From Campylobacterales bacterium (lineage in GTDB: Bacteria; Campylobacterota; Campylobacteria; Campylobacterales; Sulfurovaceae), in assembly GCA_014763905.1 (NCBI GenBank), contig JACXUN010000029.1:1-10662 (forward strand): 10,662 nucleotides of DNA, read 5' to 3'. The translations under genes and the position numbers were made by a program. Under the pieces are notes generated by a model that saw nothing but the letters and a program-made list of their open reading frames with translations, was not told where the DNA came from and did no database searches. Shown here piece by piece: positions 1 through 6,849 of this stretch (position 1 is the first letter of the stretch; every line of letters starts with the position of its first letter).

Positions 1-33
1 AGATATTTTTATAAAAATTTATGATTTGAGAAG

Positions 34-375
34 TTGATTCTCGCCGACGAATTCCTCAAAGATTTCGACAGATTTAGTATCGGTTCCAACGATTTGGCCC
101 AGTTGACCTTGGGAGTCGATCGAGACAGCAGTCTGGTCTCATCGATTTTCAATGAGCGTAACCCGGCAATGCGGCACCAGTTCAAACTCGCCATCGAAGC
201 GTGTAAACGAGCCGGAAAATACATCGGTATCTGCGGACAAGCCCCGTCGGACTATCCTGAAGTAGCAGCATATCTGGTAGAACTCGGTATCGATTCAATC
301 TCGCTCAATCCCGATTCGGTGATCAAGACCAAGAAAAAAGTTTTGGAGATTGAAAAGCAATTGTCGGCTACTTGA
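34..375 (+). CDS. ppsA: Phosphoenolpyruvate synthase, C-terminal fragment (5' end missing)
   Basis: PpsA makes phosphoenolpyruvate from pyruvate, ATP and water in the cytoplasm, the entry step of gluconeogenesis. The 113 residues match the end of the PEP-utilizing TIM-barrel domain: an LADEF start, the [10 protein letters not shown] segment (Asn19-Asp20, metal/substrate site), LGVDRDS, and GICGQAPSD with the family's catalytic Cys (Cys67 here), then a family-like tail SLNPDSV. A full PpsA is about 790-800 residues, so only the last seventh is present. The gene does not run cleanly off the window edge. Reading back in frame from base 34 gives residues unlike PpsA (the family usually has an IPSN-type segment there) and a TGA stop at 22-24. 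The TTG at 34 is only a formal start. The 3' end overlaps the convergent TraB/GumN gene by 8 bp. Identification is firm; whether this is a broken gene or an assembly joint cannot be decided here. Confidence 0.85.
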   Translation: MILADEFLKDFDRFSIGSNDLAQLTLGVDRDSSLVSSIFNERNPAMRHQFKLAIEACKRAGKYIGICGQAPSDYPEVAAYLVELGIDSISLNPDSVIKTKKKVLEIEKQLSAT

Positions 376-1261
376 CACGTTTAACCAAATATCCATAGTT
401 TTGAAGATACTGTATCACACTCCGCTCACCCAAAAAGTGCATCACCCCAAAGGCAAAAAGAAACTGCTTTCGGGGATCGGTTTGTACGATTTTGTCGATA
501 CGTTGTGCCATGCGGATGTTGCGGTCGTAGAGCAGTCGCTGCATTAACTTCTCTTCCAATGCTTTATATTTTGGGATTTGATACATCATACTGCTGATAA
601 ATATCAGCGTCTTTTGAGCGTTCCCTTCGATATAGTGCTGCTTCAACTTCTCGATTAAATCTTCATGACCGTTGAGATATGCCAATGTCGACTCCAGATA
701 GTTGATCTGCTCCTCTTGACTAAAGCTATCCATTGCCCCGAACTGCTCGGCTAATGTTTCAACCCCACCAACTGGGATATTGTGTGTTCGGGCATAAGTA
801 TAGATTACCTGATCAATCGCCTTCAATCGGGGGTATTTGAGTTGATATTTCACGAGACTCAATGTCGATGCCACTCCCCATATCTTCATCTGTTGAAATG
901 GTTTCATTGTCAATTGAGGATTGATCGTCGCCAGATAGGTTTCTAAATCCTGATAGAGTTTCAGTGGGAGAATCTCTTGGAGGGTTCGATTATCCTCTCT
1001 CATGATATATTTGACCACTTCCAGTTGCGATTTGGTATCCAGTTCGATTTCGGTATAGACGGCATCACTCTGATGGATAATCTTGATTAAAGATTGAGGC
1101 AGTGTTTGCAGTTCAGGCGTAGCCAGATGCATCGTACCAAAGAGATAAAAATGCTGTTTTCCTTTGGTAACCTCCCATAAAAATGGATTTTTGAGATTCT
1201 CATTTGCGGTTCCAAGAAATACCAAACTAAAAAGTAATATCAAAATTCGTAAAATCACCAT
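368..1261 (-). CDS. TraB/GumN-family periplasmic protein (putative metallohydrolase)
   Basis: This 297-residue protein belongs to the TraB/PrgY/GumN family, related to the animal Tiki proteases, for which a metal-dependent peptidase activity has been described. No specific bacterial substrate is established. A hydrophobic leader (residues 1-19, ending GTA before NEN) indicates Sec export. The family landmarks are in order: YLFGTMH (GxxH at 42-45), the acidic EIEL at 71-74, GVETLAEQF at 166-174, the [10 protein letters not shown] helix at 246-255, and the second Gxx[13 protein letters not shown], at 271-282. The length is normal for single-domain bacterial members. The ATG is supported by AAGGA ending six bases upstream on the minus strand. 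It lies 101 bp downstream of the lytic transglycosylase on the same strand; that gap may contain a terminator and one copy of the 23-bp repeat. Its stop overlaps the convergent ppsA stop region, so there is no room for a separate terminator between them. Confidence 0.85.
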   Translation of the reverse strand: MVILRILILLFSLVFLGTANENLKNPFLWEVTKGKQHFYLFGTMHLATPELQTLPQSLIKIIHQSDAVYTEIELDTKSQLEVVKYIMREDNRTLQEILPLKLYQDLETYLATINPQLTMKPFQQMKIWGVASTLSLVKYQLKYPRLKAIDQVIYTYARTHNIPVGGVETLAEQFGAMDSFSQEEQINYLESTLAYLNGHEDLIEKLKQHYIEGNAQKTLIFISSMMYQIPKYKALEEKLMQRLLYDRNIRMAQRIDKIVQTDPRKQFLFAFGVMHFLGERSVIQYLQNYGYLVKRVK

Positions 1262-1288
1262 TCGGTTCCTTTTTTTGAAATGATAACC

Positions 1289-1344
1289 AAAAAACTTGAT
1301 ATCCCGTCGAACTCAGGTTATCAGGATTTTGTAAGACGGGAATC
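1289..1344 (-). terminator. Possible intrinsic terminator after the lytic transglycosylase gene
   Basis: Read on the minus strand, about 20 bases past the transglycosylase stop, a 7-bp GC-rich stem (TCCCGTC at 1341-1335 pairing with GACGGGA at 1308-1302) encloses a 26-nt loop. It is followed after a few bases by a run of six T (1294-1289). The order stem then T-run suits a rho-independent terminator. The loop is unusually large and the downstream arm is part of the 23-bp dispersed repeat, so the structure may have another purpose. Confidence 0.3.
1297..1319. repeat. 23-bp repeat, copy 1
   Basis: Bases 1297-1319 (core CCCGTCGAACTCAGG) recur as a perfect reverse complement at 10581-10603. This copy lies in the 101-bp gap between two minus-strand genes. 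It also shares bases with an 8-bp inverted repeat TGATAACC/GGTTATCA (1281-1288 and 1316-1323) and with the stem of the possible terminator. A chance 23-bp match in 10 kb is very unlikely, so it is probably one member of a dispersed repeat family. Confidence 0.8.
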
Positions 1345-1362
1345 TACGACAAAAAGATAAAA

Positions 1363-2646
1363 TCACCGGCAAATACTCTTATCCGAAATCACCTCAATCT
1401 GATTGACACCGTACCTATCCTGCAGTTTATAAATCTCACTCCGCTTCATCTTCCCTAATGATTTCGAAACCACACCGGAAAGATAGATCGTGTTTTGAAG
1501 ACGATCTGATAATAAGCCGTTTTTGGGTACCGCATATTGATACGGTTCATAATAAACCAATCCGTTTGGATTGTGCAGACGCTGAAGCTGAGCCAATTCA
1601 GGAAAGAAATAGGAGTTACCCGTCATATAGCGGGAGATCTCTCCTTTATCCCATACTCCATCCATTCGCGACATATAGTTTTTGTAATTATAATAGTATT
1701 GACAATCCGCACTGTTCTGTCCCATACCGTTAGTGCATTTATTCAGACTTCCTGATTTGTAGGCAATAACGGAAGCATCCAACGTTCTCCCTTCTCGATA
1801 GTAATGCACGAACTTATTGGCTAATTTGGCTAAACTCGCCTTGGGATCAAACGGATTGTTCGGCTCTCCATACAACATATAAAAATGAAGCGTCGACTGC
1901 AACGGTCCAAACGCTCCGGTATTAGAGACAGCAAAGATATTTCCCCGCGACTCCAGATAAGTGAGAATCACCAGCAGCTTATATGCCGTTATCGGGGTAA
2001 TATTGATCTGATTTGCCAATTCATTGGCGACATAATCATACTCCGCATCATAGAGAGCCAAAAATCGAGCAAACTGTTCGCTATCCCCTATTTTGCCCCG
2101 TTTAATTCCAAAAAGCTGTTCGGCTCTCTGTACCCGCTGAGCACTCAGACTCATATCGATTCCGTTATTTGCATACGACCAGCGGATCAACGGATAGAGA
2201 TAACTCACATCATGACTCATATCACGCTGAGCCAACTCCCGATAAAACTGCTCTCTGGGAACATACCGCGGAAATCCTTTCTGTGCTTGAAAACACTCCA
2301 GCTGCTTGGTGGTAATAGAGTCTTTGTGGGCGGTAAAATAGTTATTGAAAAAGGTAAAAGTTTTGAAAAATGCTCGGTCATCCTGCATCGACATTGCCAA
2401 CCAGCGATTCTGATACTGCTCCTCCGTCAAATTACCGGGATAAATCACCGTATCAAAATAGATCTTTTGAGCGGTATTTAGGTGTTGATAAAAATTGCGT
2501 TGACACCGATAGTTCTGCATAAAAAACTGCTCGATAGCCGGACTCTGCCGCATTTGCATCTGCCAATACTGCGGTGATTCCGAACAGGTTGCATGAAGCA
2601 TCCGGGTAGTAATAAAAAATGCAATCAGTATAATAAAACGTTTCAT
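1363..2646 (-). CDS. Periplasmic lytic transglycosylase (SLT / GH23 domain)
   Basis: Predicted to cleave peptidoglycan glycan strands with formation of 1,6-anhydromuramic acid ends, acting in the periplasm. Residues 1-19 form a signal peptide (MKRF, hydrophobic core, LHA cleavage site). The Cys at 21 does not sit in a good lipobox, so a soluble or loosely attached protein is more likely than a lipoprotein. The GH23 signature is at 232-250: catalytic Glu232 in LESRGN, then FAVSN and GAFGPLQ. The later AYKSGS (295-300) takes the place of the usual AYNAG. Residues 20-200 show no family I recognise, and about 95 residues follow the catalytic core. Six cysteines (21, 48, 118, 304, 315, 426) could form disulfides. 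The start is backed by AAGGA ten bases upstream and a minus-strand TATAAT at 2683-2678. It is divergent from the znu operon. The family call is fairly safe; the specific Mlt/Slt class is not assignable. Confidence 0.82.
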   Translation of the reverse strand: MKRFIILIAFFITTRMLHATCSESPQYWQMQMRQSPAIEQFFMQNYRCQRNFYQHLNTAQKIYFDTVIYPGNLTEEQYQNRWLAMSMQDDRAFFKTFTFFNNYFTAHKDSITTKQLECFQAQKGFPRYVPREQFYRELAQRDMSHDVSYLYPLIRWSYANNGIDMSLSAQRVQRAEQLFGIKRGKIGDSEQFARFLALYDAEYDYVANELANQINITPITAYKLLVILTYLESRGNIFAVSNTGAFGPLQSTLHFYMLYGEPNNPFDPKASLAKLANKFVHYYREGRTLDASVIAYKSGSLNKCTNGMGQNSADCQYYYNYKNYMSRMDGVWDKGEISRYMTGNSYFFPELAQLQRLHNPNGLVYYEPYQYAVPKNGLLSDRLQNTIYLSGVVSKSLGKMKRSEIYKLQDRYGVNQIEVISDKSICR

Positions 2647-2674
2647 TTATTTGGTATCCTTAAAAAATTTGGGA

Positions 2675-2688
2675 GTAATTATAACTAC
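2675..2688. promoter_or_regulatory. Quasi-palindrome in the transglycosylase / znuA divergent promoter region
   Basis: GTAATTATAACTAC is symmetric at 12 of 14 positions around a TTATAA centre. It covers the minus-strand TATAAT (2683-2678) that probably serves the transglycosylase, and it lies 72 bp before the znuA ATG. A TACAAT at 2686-2691 is a weak plus-strand -10 candidate for znuA. By position this could be an operator for a metal regulator such as Zur, but no lineage-specific Zur box is known to me for comparison. AT-rich promoters contain such symmetry by chance fairly often. Confidence 0.3.
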
Positions 2689-2759
2689 AATCCTATCAAA
2701 ACCATGAAGAAGCTGCTTTGATTTCAACACTTATAACCAACAATATGCTACTATTCCGC

Positions 2760-3629
2760 ATGAAGAAGTCACTATTTTTATTATTATCTATTGTACTAAG
2801 TACCCAGTTATATGCCCAACTCAATGTTGTGGTGAGCATCCCGCCGGAACTGGAATTTGTTCAAAAAATCGGAGGGGATCGGGTCAACAGTTCGGTCATG
2901 GTCGAAGCGGGCAGTTCACCGCATACCTATGAACCCAAACCCTCCCAAATGAAAGCAGTCGGCACAGCCGATCTCTATCTTAGTATCGGAGTGGAGTTTG
3001 AAACGATCTGGCTGCCGAAATTTCAAAACCAAAACCGTAAGCTGGTCATTACCGATGTCTCACAAGGAATCCAACGTATTCCCATGGAGGGAGAACGCCA
3101 TCATGAAGGAGAAGCAACACATCATGAAGAGCATGAACGGTTAGACCCCCATGTCTGGATGACCCCCGATCATGCTAAAATCATTGCCCGTAATATCTAT
3201 GAAGCCTTAATCAAGCTCGATGTTAACGGAACCGATTACTACCATAGCAATCTGGAAAGCTATATCAAAGAACTCAATGAGCTGCAGTGTCATATCAAAG
3301 GATTATTAGACAAAGTTCCGCCACAGAGTACCTTTATGGTCTTTCATCCAAGTTGGGGATATTTTGCCAAAGAGTACGATCTCCGTCAACTAGCCGTAGA
3401 GATTGAAGGCAAAAGCCCAAAACCTCGTCAATTGATCGCTATCATCAAAGAAGCCAAAGAAGAGAAAGTTCGGGCCATTTTTACCCAACCGGAATTTTCG
3501 GATAAAGCGGCTCAGACGATTGCCGATGAATTGGGTATTGAGGTGATCAAGAGCTCTGCATTGGCAGCAGACTGGTCACAAAATCTGATTAATTTGGCTC
3601 GGGCGATTCGTGCAGGAGCACAACACTAA
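2760..3629 (+). CDS. znuA: Zinc (or manganese) ABC transporter, periplasmic binding protein, ZnuA-like
   Basis: This cluster A-I solute-binding protein captures metal ions in the periplasm and hands them to the ZnuBC importer encoded next. I chose the ATG at 2760 because it gives a textbook signal peptide (MKK, hydrophobic stretch, cleavage after LYA at residue 19). Further upstream starts (TTG 2718, ATG 2745) would put 5-14 extra residues before it. No strong Shine-Dalgarno sequence is visible for any of them. From this start the protein has 289 residues. Metal-ligand positions of the family are visible: His55 in SSPHTYEP, His131 in DPHVW, His196 in FHPSWGYFA, and an acidic segment PEFSDKAA at 244-251. 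A short His/Glu-rich loop (HH at 114-115, HH at 121-122, His125) just before DPHVW is typical of zinc-specific ZnuA and favours zinc over manganese. It is the first gene of a three-gene operon, one base before znuC. Confidence 0.9.
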   Translation: MKKSLFLLLSIVLSTQLYAQLNVVVSIPPELEFVQKIGGDRVNSSVMVEAGSSPHTYEPKPSQMKAVGTADLYLSIGVEFETIWLPKFQNQNRKLVITDVSQGIQRIPMEGERHHEGEATHHEEHERLDPHVWMTPDHAKIIARNIYEALIKLDVNGTDYYHSNLESYIKELNELQCHIKGLLDKVPPQSTFMVFHPSWGYFAKEYDLRQLAVEIEGKSPKPRQLIAIIKEAKEEKVRAIFTQPEFSDKAAQTIADELGIEVIKSSALAADWSQNLINLARAIRAGAQH

Positions 3630-3630
3630 T

Positions 3631-4359
3631 ATGTCTATTATTGCTATCAACAATCTCTCGTTTGCGTACGGGAAACAGAAAATTTTAGAAAATATTCATC
3701 TCTGCGTTGAAGAGAAAGATTTCTTGGCGATTATCGGTCCGAACGGCGGAGGAAAATCAACTCTGCTGAAACTCATTTTGGGTATCAATCCCGTCCAAGA
3801 GGGAACCATCCGCACTTTTGGCGAAAAGCCAACCAAAAACCTCTCCAAGATCGGCTATGTCCCGCAAAACACCAATGTCAATACCGATTTCCCTATCAAA
3901 GTCATCGAAGTGGTACTCATGGGGCATATCGGAACCAAACGTCCGCTATTTGGCTATGCCAAAGAGGAGATTATGTGTGCGATGGGAGCGTTGGCACAAG
4001 TAGGTATGGAGCAGTTTGCCGAACACAAGATCGGGAATCTCTCCGGCGGACAGCGGCAGCGGGTTATGATCGCACGAGCTTTGTGTGCTCATCCGCAGAT
4101 TCTGATTTTGGATGAACCGACGGCAAGCATCGATATCGACGGACAAAAACAAATTTATGAACTGTTGCAACTGCTCAATAAAACCATTACGATTTTGGTT
4201 GTCAGTCATGACATTTCGGTAATTTTAAATTATGCCAATAAAGTCGTGCATATCAATAAACGGCTCACCGAACACACCCTAACCCTGCAAGAAAAAACCA
4301 AAGCCCACTTCTGTGAAGTAGAACTTTTCAATGATATTAAACGGGTAGGTCAGCTATGA
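3631..4359 (+). CDS. znuC: Zinc ABC transporter ATP-binding protein, ZnuC-like
   Basis: Cytoplasmic ATPase that powers metal import through the permease encoded downstream. All ABC landmarks are present in 242 residues: Walker A GPNGGGKST (36-44), Q-loop YVPQN (Gln79), signature LSGGQRQR (137-144), Walker B LILDEP with catalytic Glu162, and the switch His193 in VVSHD. The ATG at 3631 is preceded by AGGAG (3614-3618) inside the end of znuA. The 12-base spacing is a little long, but an alternative GTG at 3610 would add a non-family N-terminus and overlap znuA. The C-terminal 30 residues (RLTEHTLT onward) extend past the nucleotide-binding core, as in other ZnuC/MntB-type proteins. The stop overlaps the znuB start as ATGA, indicating translational coupling. 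Confidence 0.92.
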   Translation: MSIIAINNLSFAYGKQKILENIHLCVEEKDFLAIIGPNGGGKSTLLKLILGINPVQEGTIRTFGEKPTKNLSKIGYVPQNTNVNTDFPIKVIEVVLMGHIGTKRPLFGYAKEEIMCAMGALAQVGMEQFAEHKIGNLSGGQRQRVMIARALCAHPQILILDEPTASIDIDGQKQIYELLQLLNKTITILVVSHDISVILNYANKVVHINKRLTEHTLTLQEKTKAHFCEVELFNDIKRVGQL

Positions 4360-5162
4360 TCGAAGCACTCAGTTATGATTTTGTTCAAAATGCCTTGATT
4401 GCCGGTGTGCTTGTCTCCATCGCATCGGGGATTATCGGTTCCCTAATAGTCGTCAATCGTATGGTTTTTTTAGCCGGCGGAATTGCTCATACCGCTTACG
4501 GCGGGATTGGCTTAGCCGTATTTTTAGGTATTCCTATCTTTTTAGGAGCTTCACTCTTTGCCGTAGTGGCGGCACTGATTATCGCCTTTATCACCCTGCA
4601 TCATCGCAATCGAATGGATACCTTTATCGGACTGATGTGGGCAATCGGTATGGCACTAGGCGTGGTCTTTATCGATTTGACACCAGGATACAGTGTTGAT
4701 CTGATGAGTTATCTCTTTGGATCGATTTTAGCCGTCAGCCAAGAGGATATCTACTATATGGGTGGTCTGCTGGTTGCAATTATGATCATTATGACTTTTT
4801 GGTATCGTGATATCTTAGCGGTCTCTTATGACAGCGAATATGCCACCCTACGAGGGATCAATGTCCCATTTTTCTATATGCTGATATTGATTCTCTCTGC
4901 GTTAACCATTGTGGTCGCGATTAAGGTGGTGGGGCTGATCTTGGTCATTGCTCTCTTGACCATTCCGGTCTATATTGCCGAACGGCTCTCCACTACACTG
5001 GCTAAGATGATGATACTCTCCGGAATATTCTCCTCATTTTTTACCCTATGCGGCTTGTGGTTCTCGTACCGTTTTGATATCGCTTCGGGGGCATCAATTA
5101 TTTTGGTTTCTGCCGGTTCACTTTTTATTTTTCTTTTGCTAAACCGCTTAAGATTAGTTTAA
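4356..5162 (+). CDS. znuB: Zinc ABC transporter permease, ZnuB-like (ABC-3 family)
   Basis: Inner-membrane channel subunit that works as a dimer with ZnuC to import zinc or manganese. The 268 residues are almost entirely hydrophobic helices, seven to eight by eye. Conserved ABC-3 segments are visible: RMVFLAGGIAHTAYGGIGLA near residues 35-54 (the family's M-x-F-x-G-D/G-A-x-x-H region) and the IKVVGLILVIALLTIPVYIA block near 189-208. The latter is the coupling-loop/helix region contacting the ATPase. It starts inside the znuC stop (ATGA, four-base overlap). The stop TAA at 5160-5162 falls inside the palindrome and -35 region of the next gene's promoter, so the operon probably ends here without a separate intrinsic terminator. 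Substrate choice rests on the His-rich ZnuA rather than on the permease. Confidence 0.9.
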   Translation: MIEALSYDFVQNALIAGVLVSIASGIIGSLIVVNRMVFLAGGIAHTAYGGIGLAVFLGIPIFLGASLFAVVAALIIAFITLHHRNRMDTFIGLMWAIGMALGVVFIDLTPGYSVDLMSYLFGSILAVSQEDIYYMGGLLVAIMIIMTFWYRDILAVSYDSEYATLRGINVPFFYMLILILSALTIVVAIKVVGLILVIALLTIPVYIAERLSTTLAKMMILSGIFSSFFTLCGLWFSYRFDIASGASIILVSAGSLFIFLLLNRLRLV

Positions 5163-5172
5163 TATAAACTAA
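5154..5172. promoter_or_regulatory. Perfect palindrome over the -35 region of the outer-membrane protein promoter
   Basis: TTAGTTTAATATAAACTAA has two perfect 8-bp arms around a 3-bp centre. It covers the znuB stop codon and the place where a -35 element would lie, 7 bp before the TG of the extended -10 at 5177-5185. The placement fits an operator for a dimeric regulator. As a hairpin it would be weak (two GC pairs), and no T-run follows on the plus strand, so a terminator role is less likely. Confidence 0.45.
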
Positions 5173-5176
5173 AAGG

Positions 5177-5185
5177 TGATATAAT
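5177..5185 (+). promoter_or_regulatory. Extended -10 promoter of the outer-membrane protein gene
   Basis: TGATATAAT is an exact extended -10 element (TG, one base, consensus TATAAT). Transcription would begin near 5192, leaving a leader of about 29 bases with AAGG at 5207-5210 before the ATG at 5221. No TTGACA-like -35 is present, as is usual for Campylobacterota sigma-70 promoters. Confidence 0.7.
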
Positions 5186-5220
5186 TTGCCTAACATTTAA
5201 CAACACAAGGTTTGTATAAA

Positions 5221-5730
5221 ATGAAATATATTTTTAGTAAAACACTCTTAACATTAACACTGTTCAGTTCCCTCAGTCAAGCAGGCGGAGATGCCATGTA
5301 CAGCTTTCTTGGACTACAAGTCTCCAGCAGCGAATATGAAGATATTTCAACCCAAACCGTAGCGATCAAGTACGGTCAGCAAAGTGCCATGTGGCGAACC
5401 GCTATCAGCTACAACTTCGCTCAAAACAGTGATAATAAGATGCAGAGTCTTATTGCTCAAATCGATCACGGGATTTTGACCGAGATGTTTGAAACATTAC
5501 CGGTTAAACCGTATATCGGTTTCTCAATCGGTGTGATGGAGCATAAAAACAATATGAATGCTGTCTCAACTGATAGAGGTTACCTATATGGTCTCAACGG
5601 CGGAATCAACTATGTCATCAATGATAAAGTCGATATCGACTTAGGATACCGCTATATGAAAACAACCAATTTAGAGTCGATAGACAAGGTCAATGACGCA
5701 ATGCTCTCACTTCACTACTATTTTCAATAG
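5221..5730 (+). CDS. Small outer-membrane beta-barrel protein
   Basis: Predicted outer-membrane protein of 169 residues. Residues 1-21 are a clear signal peptide (MKYIFSKTLLTL..., ending SQA). The mature part alternates polar and hydrophobic residues in short strands: MYSFLGLQVSS, TVAIKYGQQ, WRTAISYNFAQ, SLIAQIDHGIL, KPYIGFSIGVME, YLYGLNGGINYVI, DIDLGYRYMKT and MLSLHYYFQ. That suits an eight-stranded OmpA/OmpX-like barrel. The aromatic C-terminal strand YYFQ resembles the BAM recognition signal, though the last residue is Gln rather than Phe. The ATG at 5221 is preferred over TTG 5212 because AAGG lies ten bases before it. It sits alone between the znu operon and pyrD, with its own promoter and a palindrome over that promoter. 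Specific function (porin, adhesin or envelope stability) cannot be told. Confidence 0.7.
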   Translation: MKYIFSKTLLTLTLFSSLSQAGGDAMYSFLGLQVSSSEYEDISTQTVAIKYGQQSAMWRTAISYNFAQNSDNKMQSLIAQIDHGILTEMFETLPVKPYIGFSIGVMEHKNNMNAVSTDRGYLYGLNGGINYVINDKVDIDLGYRYMKTTNLESIDKVNDAMLSLHYYFQ

Positions 5731-5738
5731 GAACTTTT

Positions 5739-5747
5739 TGATATAAT
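5739..5747 (+). promoter_or_regulatory. Extended -10 promoter of the pyrD cluster
   Basis: TGATATAAT, the same nine bases as the promoter of the preceding gene, lies 29 bases before the pyrD start. Transcription would begin near 5754, giving a leader of about 22 bases that just includes the GGGAG ribosome-binding site. It probably drives pyrD, the M16 peptidase gene, dapA and the reductase gene together. Confidence 0.7.
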
Positions 5748-5764
5748 ACGACCCATCAACTATT

Positions 5765-5769
5765 GGGAG
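5765..5769 (+). promoter_or_regulatory. Ribosome-binding site fixing the TTG start of pyrD
   Basis: GGGAG sits six bases before TTG at 5776. No ATG lies in frame between the promoter and the start of PyrD homology, so this site decides the non-ATG start. Confidence 0.7.
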
Positions 5770-5775
5770 TATCTA

Positions 5776-6849
5776 TTGTCATTTTTTTCTTACGAAACAG
5801 TTAAAAGCGTTCTCTTCAAGTTCGACCCGGAGACGGCACATACTATAGCCGGTCTCGGGTTGCGTTCGGTCGCCTATTTTCCGAGCTTACTACGTCTATT
5901 TAAAAATCACTACTTTGTTAGTAACCCAATTTTATCCCAAAAGCTTTTTGGACGTACCTTTGCCAATCCGGTCGGTTTAGCTGCCGGTTTTGATAAAAAC
6001 GGCGAGTATATTACCGCAATGCCGACATTGGGTTTTGGATTTACCGAAATTGGAACGGTAACGCCAAAACCGCAGGATGGGAATCCTCGTCCGCGGCTCT
6101 TTAGACTCAAAGAGGATCGTTCGATCCAAAACGCCATGGGATTCAATAACCGAGGCAGCCACTATATGATCCAACGACTCAAAAAGCTCTACTTTTTTGA
6201 CTACCCGATCGGTATCAATATCGGAAAAAACAAAGTCACCCCGGAAAATGAGGCTCTCAATGACTATGAGATGCTTCTTAAGGCGTTCAAAAATTACGGT
6301 GACTATATCATTATCAATATCTCCTCACCCAATACACCGGGATTACGTGATCTCCAAAATGAGAACTTTATCAAAGCGCTCTTTGCAATGGCAAAAACGA
6401 TAACTGATCAACCGATCTTTTTAAAAATCGCTCCAGATATGGAGGCAGGTGATGCCGTTGCCTTATGTAAAACTGCGGTTGAAGCCGGTGCTGCCGGTAT
6501 TATCGCGACCAATACCACCATCGACTACTCATTAACCCCACATGCACAAAGTTTCGGCGGTATTTCGGGAACGTTGGTTCGGGAAAAGTCATTCAAACTC
6601 TTTCAAGCCATTGCCCAAGAACTGTATGGTAAAACGATTTTAATTTCCGTTGGCGGGATCGAAGATGCAGCCGATGCCTACCGACGGATCAAAGCGGGAG
6701 CCTCTCTGGTTCAGGTCTATAGTATGCTGATCTATAATGGACCCAAAATGATCAAAGAGATCAATGAAGGACTCACCAGACTACTCAAAGCCGACGGATA
6801 TAGCAATATCACCGAAGCGATTGGAGCTGACTATCATGATCAACACTAA
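5776..6849 (+). CDS. pyrD: Dihydroorotate dehydrogenase, quinone-dependent (class 2)
   Basis: Oxidises dihydroorotate to orotate in pyrimidine synthesis, using FMN and passing electrons to membrane quinone. The 357 residues include the class 2 N-terminal membrane-associating helices (about 1-45: LFKFDPETAHTIAGLGLR) absent from class 1. Visible family motifs are NPVGLAAGFDKNGE (64-77), FTEIGTVTPKPQDGNPRPRLFRL (89-111), NAMGFNNRG (119-127), and NISSPNTPGLRDLQ (181-194) with Ser184 matching the class 2 catalytic serine. Others are FLKIAPD (215-221), ATNTT (244-248), and the FMN-phosphate motifs GGISG (261-265) and SVGGI (291-295). The start is TTG, fixed by GGGAG six bases upstream. The last 14 bases overlap the M16 peptidase gene. 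Menaquinone as electron acceptor is an inference from the lineage. Confidence 0.96.
   Translation: MSFFSYETVKSVLFKFDPETAHTIAGLGLRSVAYFPSLLRLFKNHYFVSNPILSQKLFGRTFANPVGLAAGFDKNGEYITAMPTLGFGFTEIGTVTPKPQDGNPRPRLFRLKEDRSIQNAMGFNNRGSHYMIQRLKKLYFFDYPIGINIGKNKVTPENEALNDYEMLLKAFKNYGDYIIINISSPNTPGLRDLQNENFIKALFAMAKTITDQPIFLKIAPDMEAGDAVALCKTAVEAGAAGIIATNTTIDYSLTPHAQSFGGISGTLVREKSFKLFQAIAQELYGKTILISVGGIEDAADAYRRIKAGASLVQVYSMLIYNGPKMIKEINEGLTRLLKADGYSNITEAIGADYHDQH

Noticed and set aside
1885..2481. 198-codon open frame on the plus strand inside the transglycosylase gene
   Set aside because: It is antisense to a well-supported GH23 gene, and its translation has no recognisable motif, leader or ribosome-binding site.
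2718..2759. Upstream extension of znuA from TTG 2718
   Set aside because: It would place 14 residues before a complete signal peptide that begins at ATG 2760.
5718..5730. CTATT/AATAG hairpin followed by a short T-run as terminator of the outer-membrane protein gene
   Set aside because: Only five mostly AT pairs, overlapping the stop codon, and the T-run is part of the next promoter. Too weak to call.
6764..6835. Upstream extension of the M16 peptidase gene into pyrD
   Set aside because: It would bury the signal sequence behind 24 residues that are just pyrD read in another frame; ATG 6836 has a well-placed GGAG.
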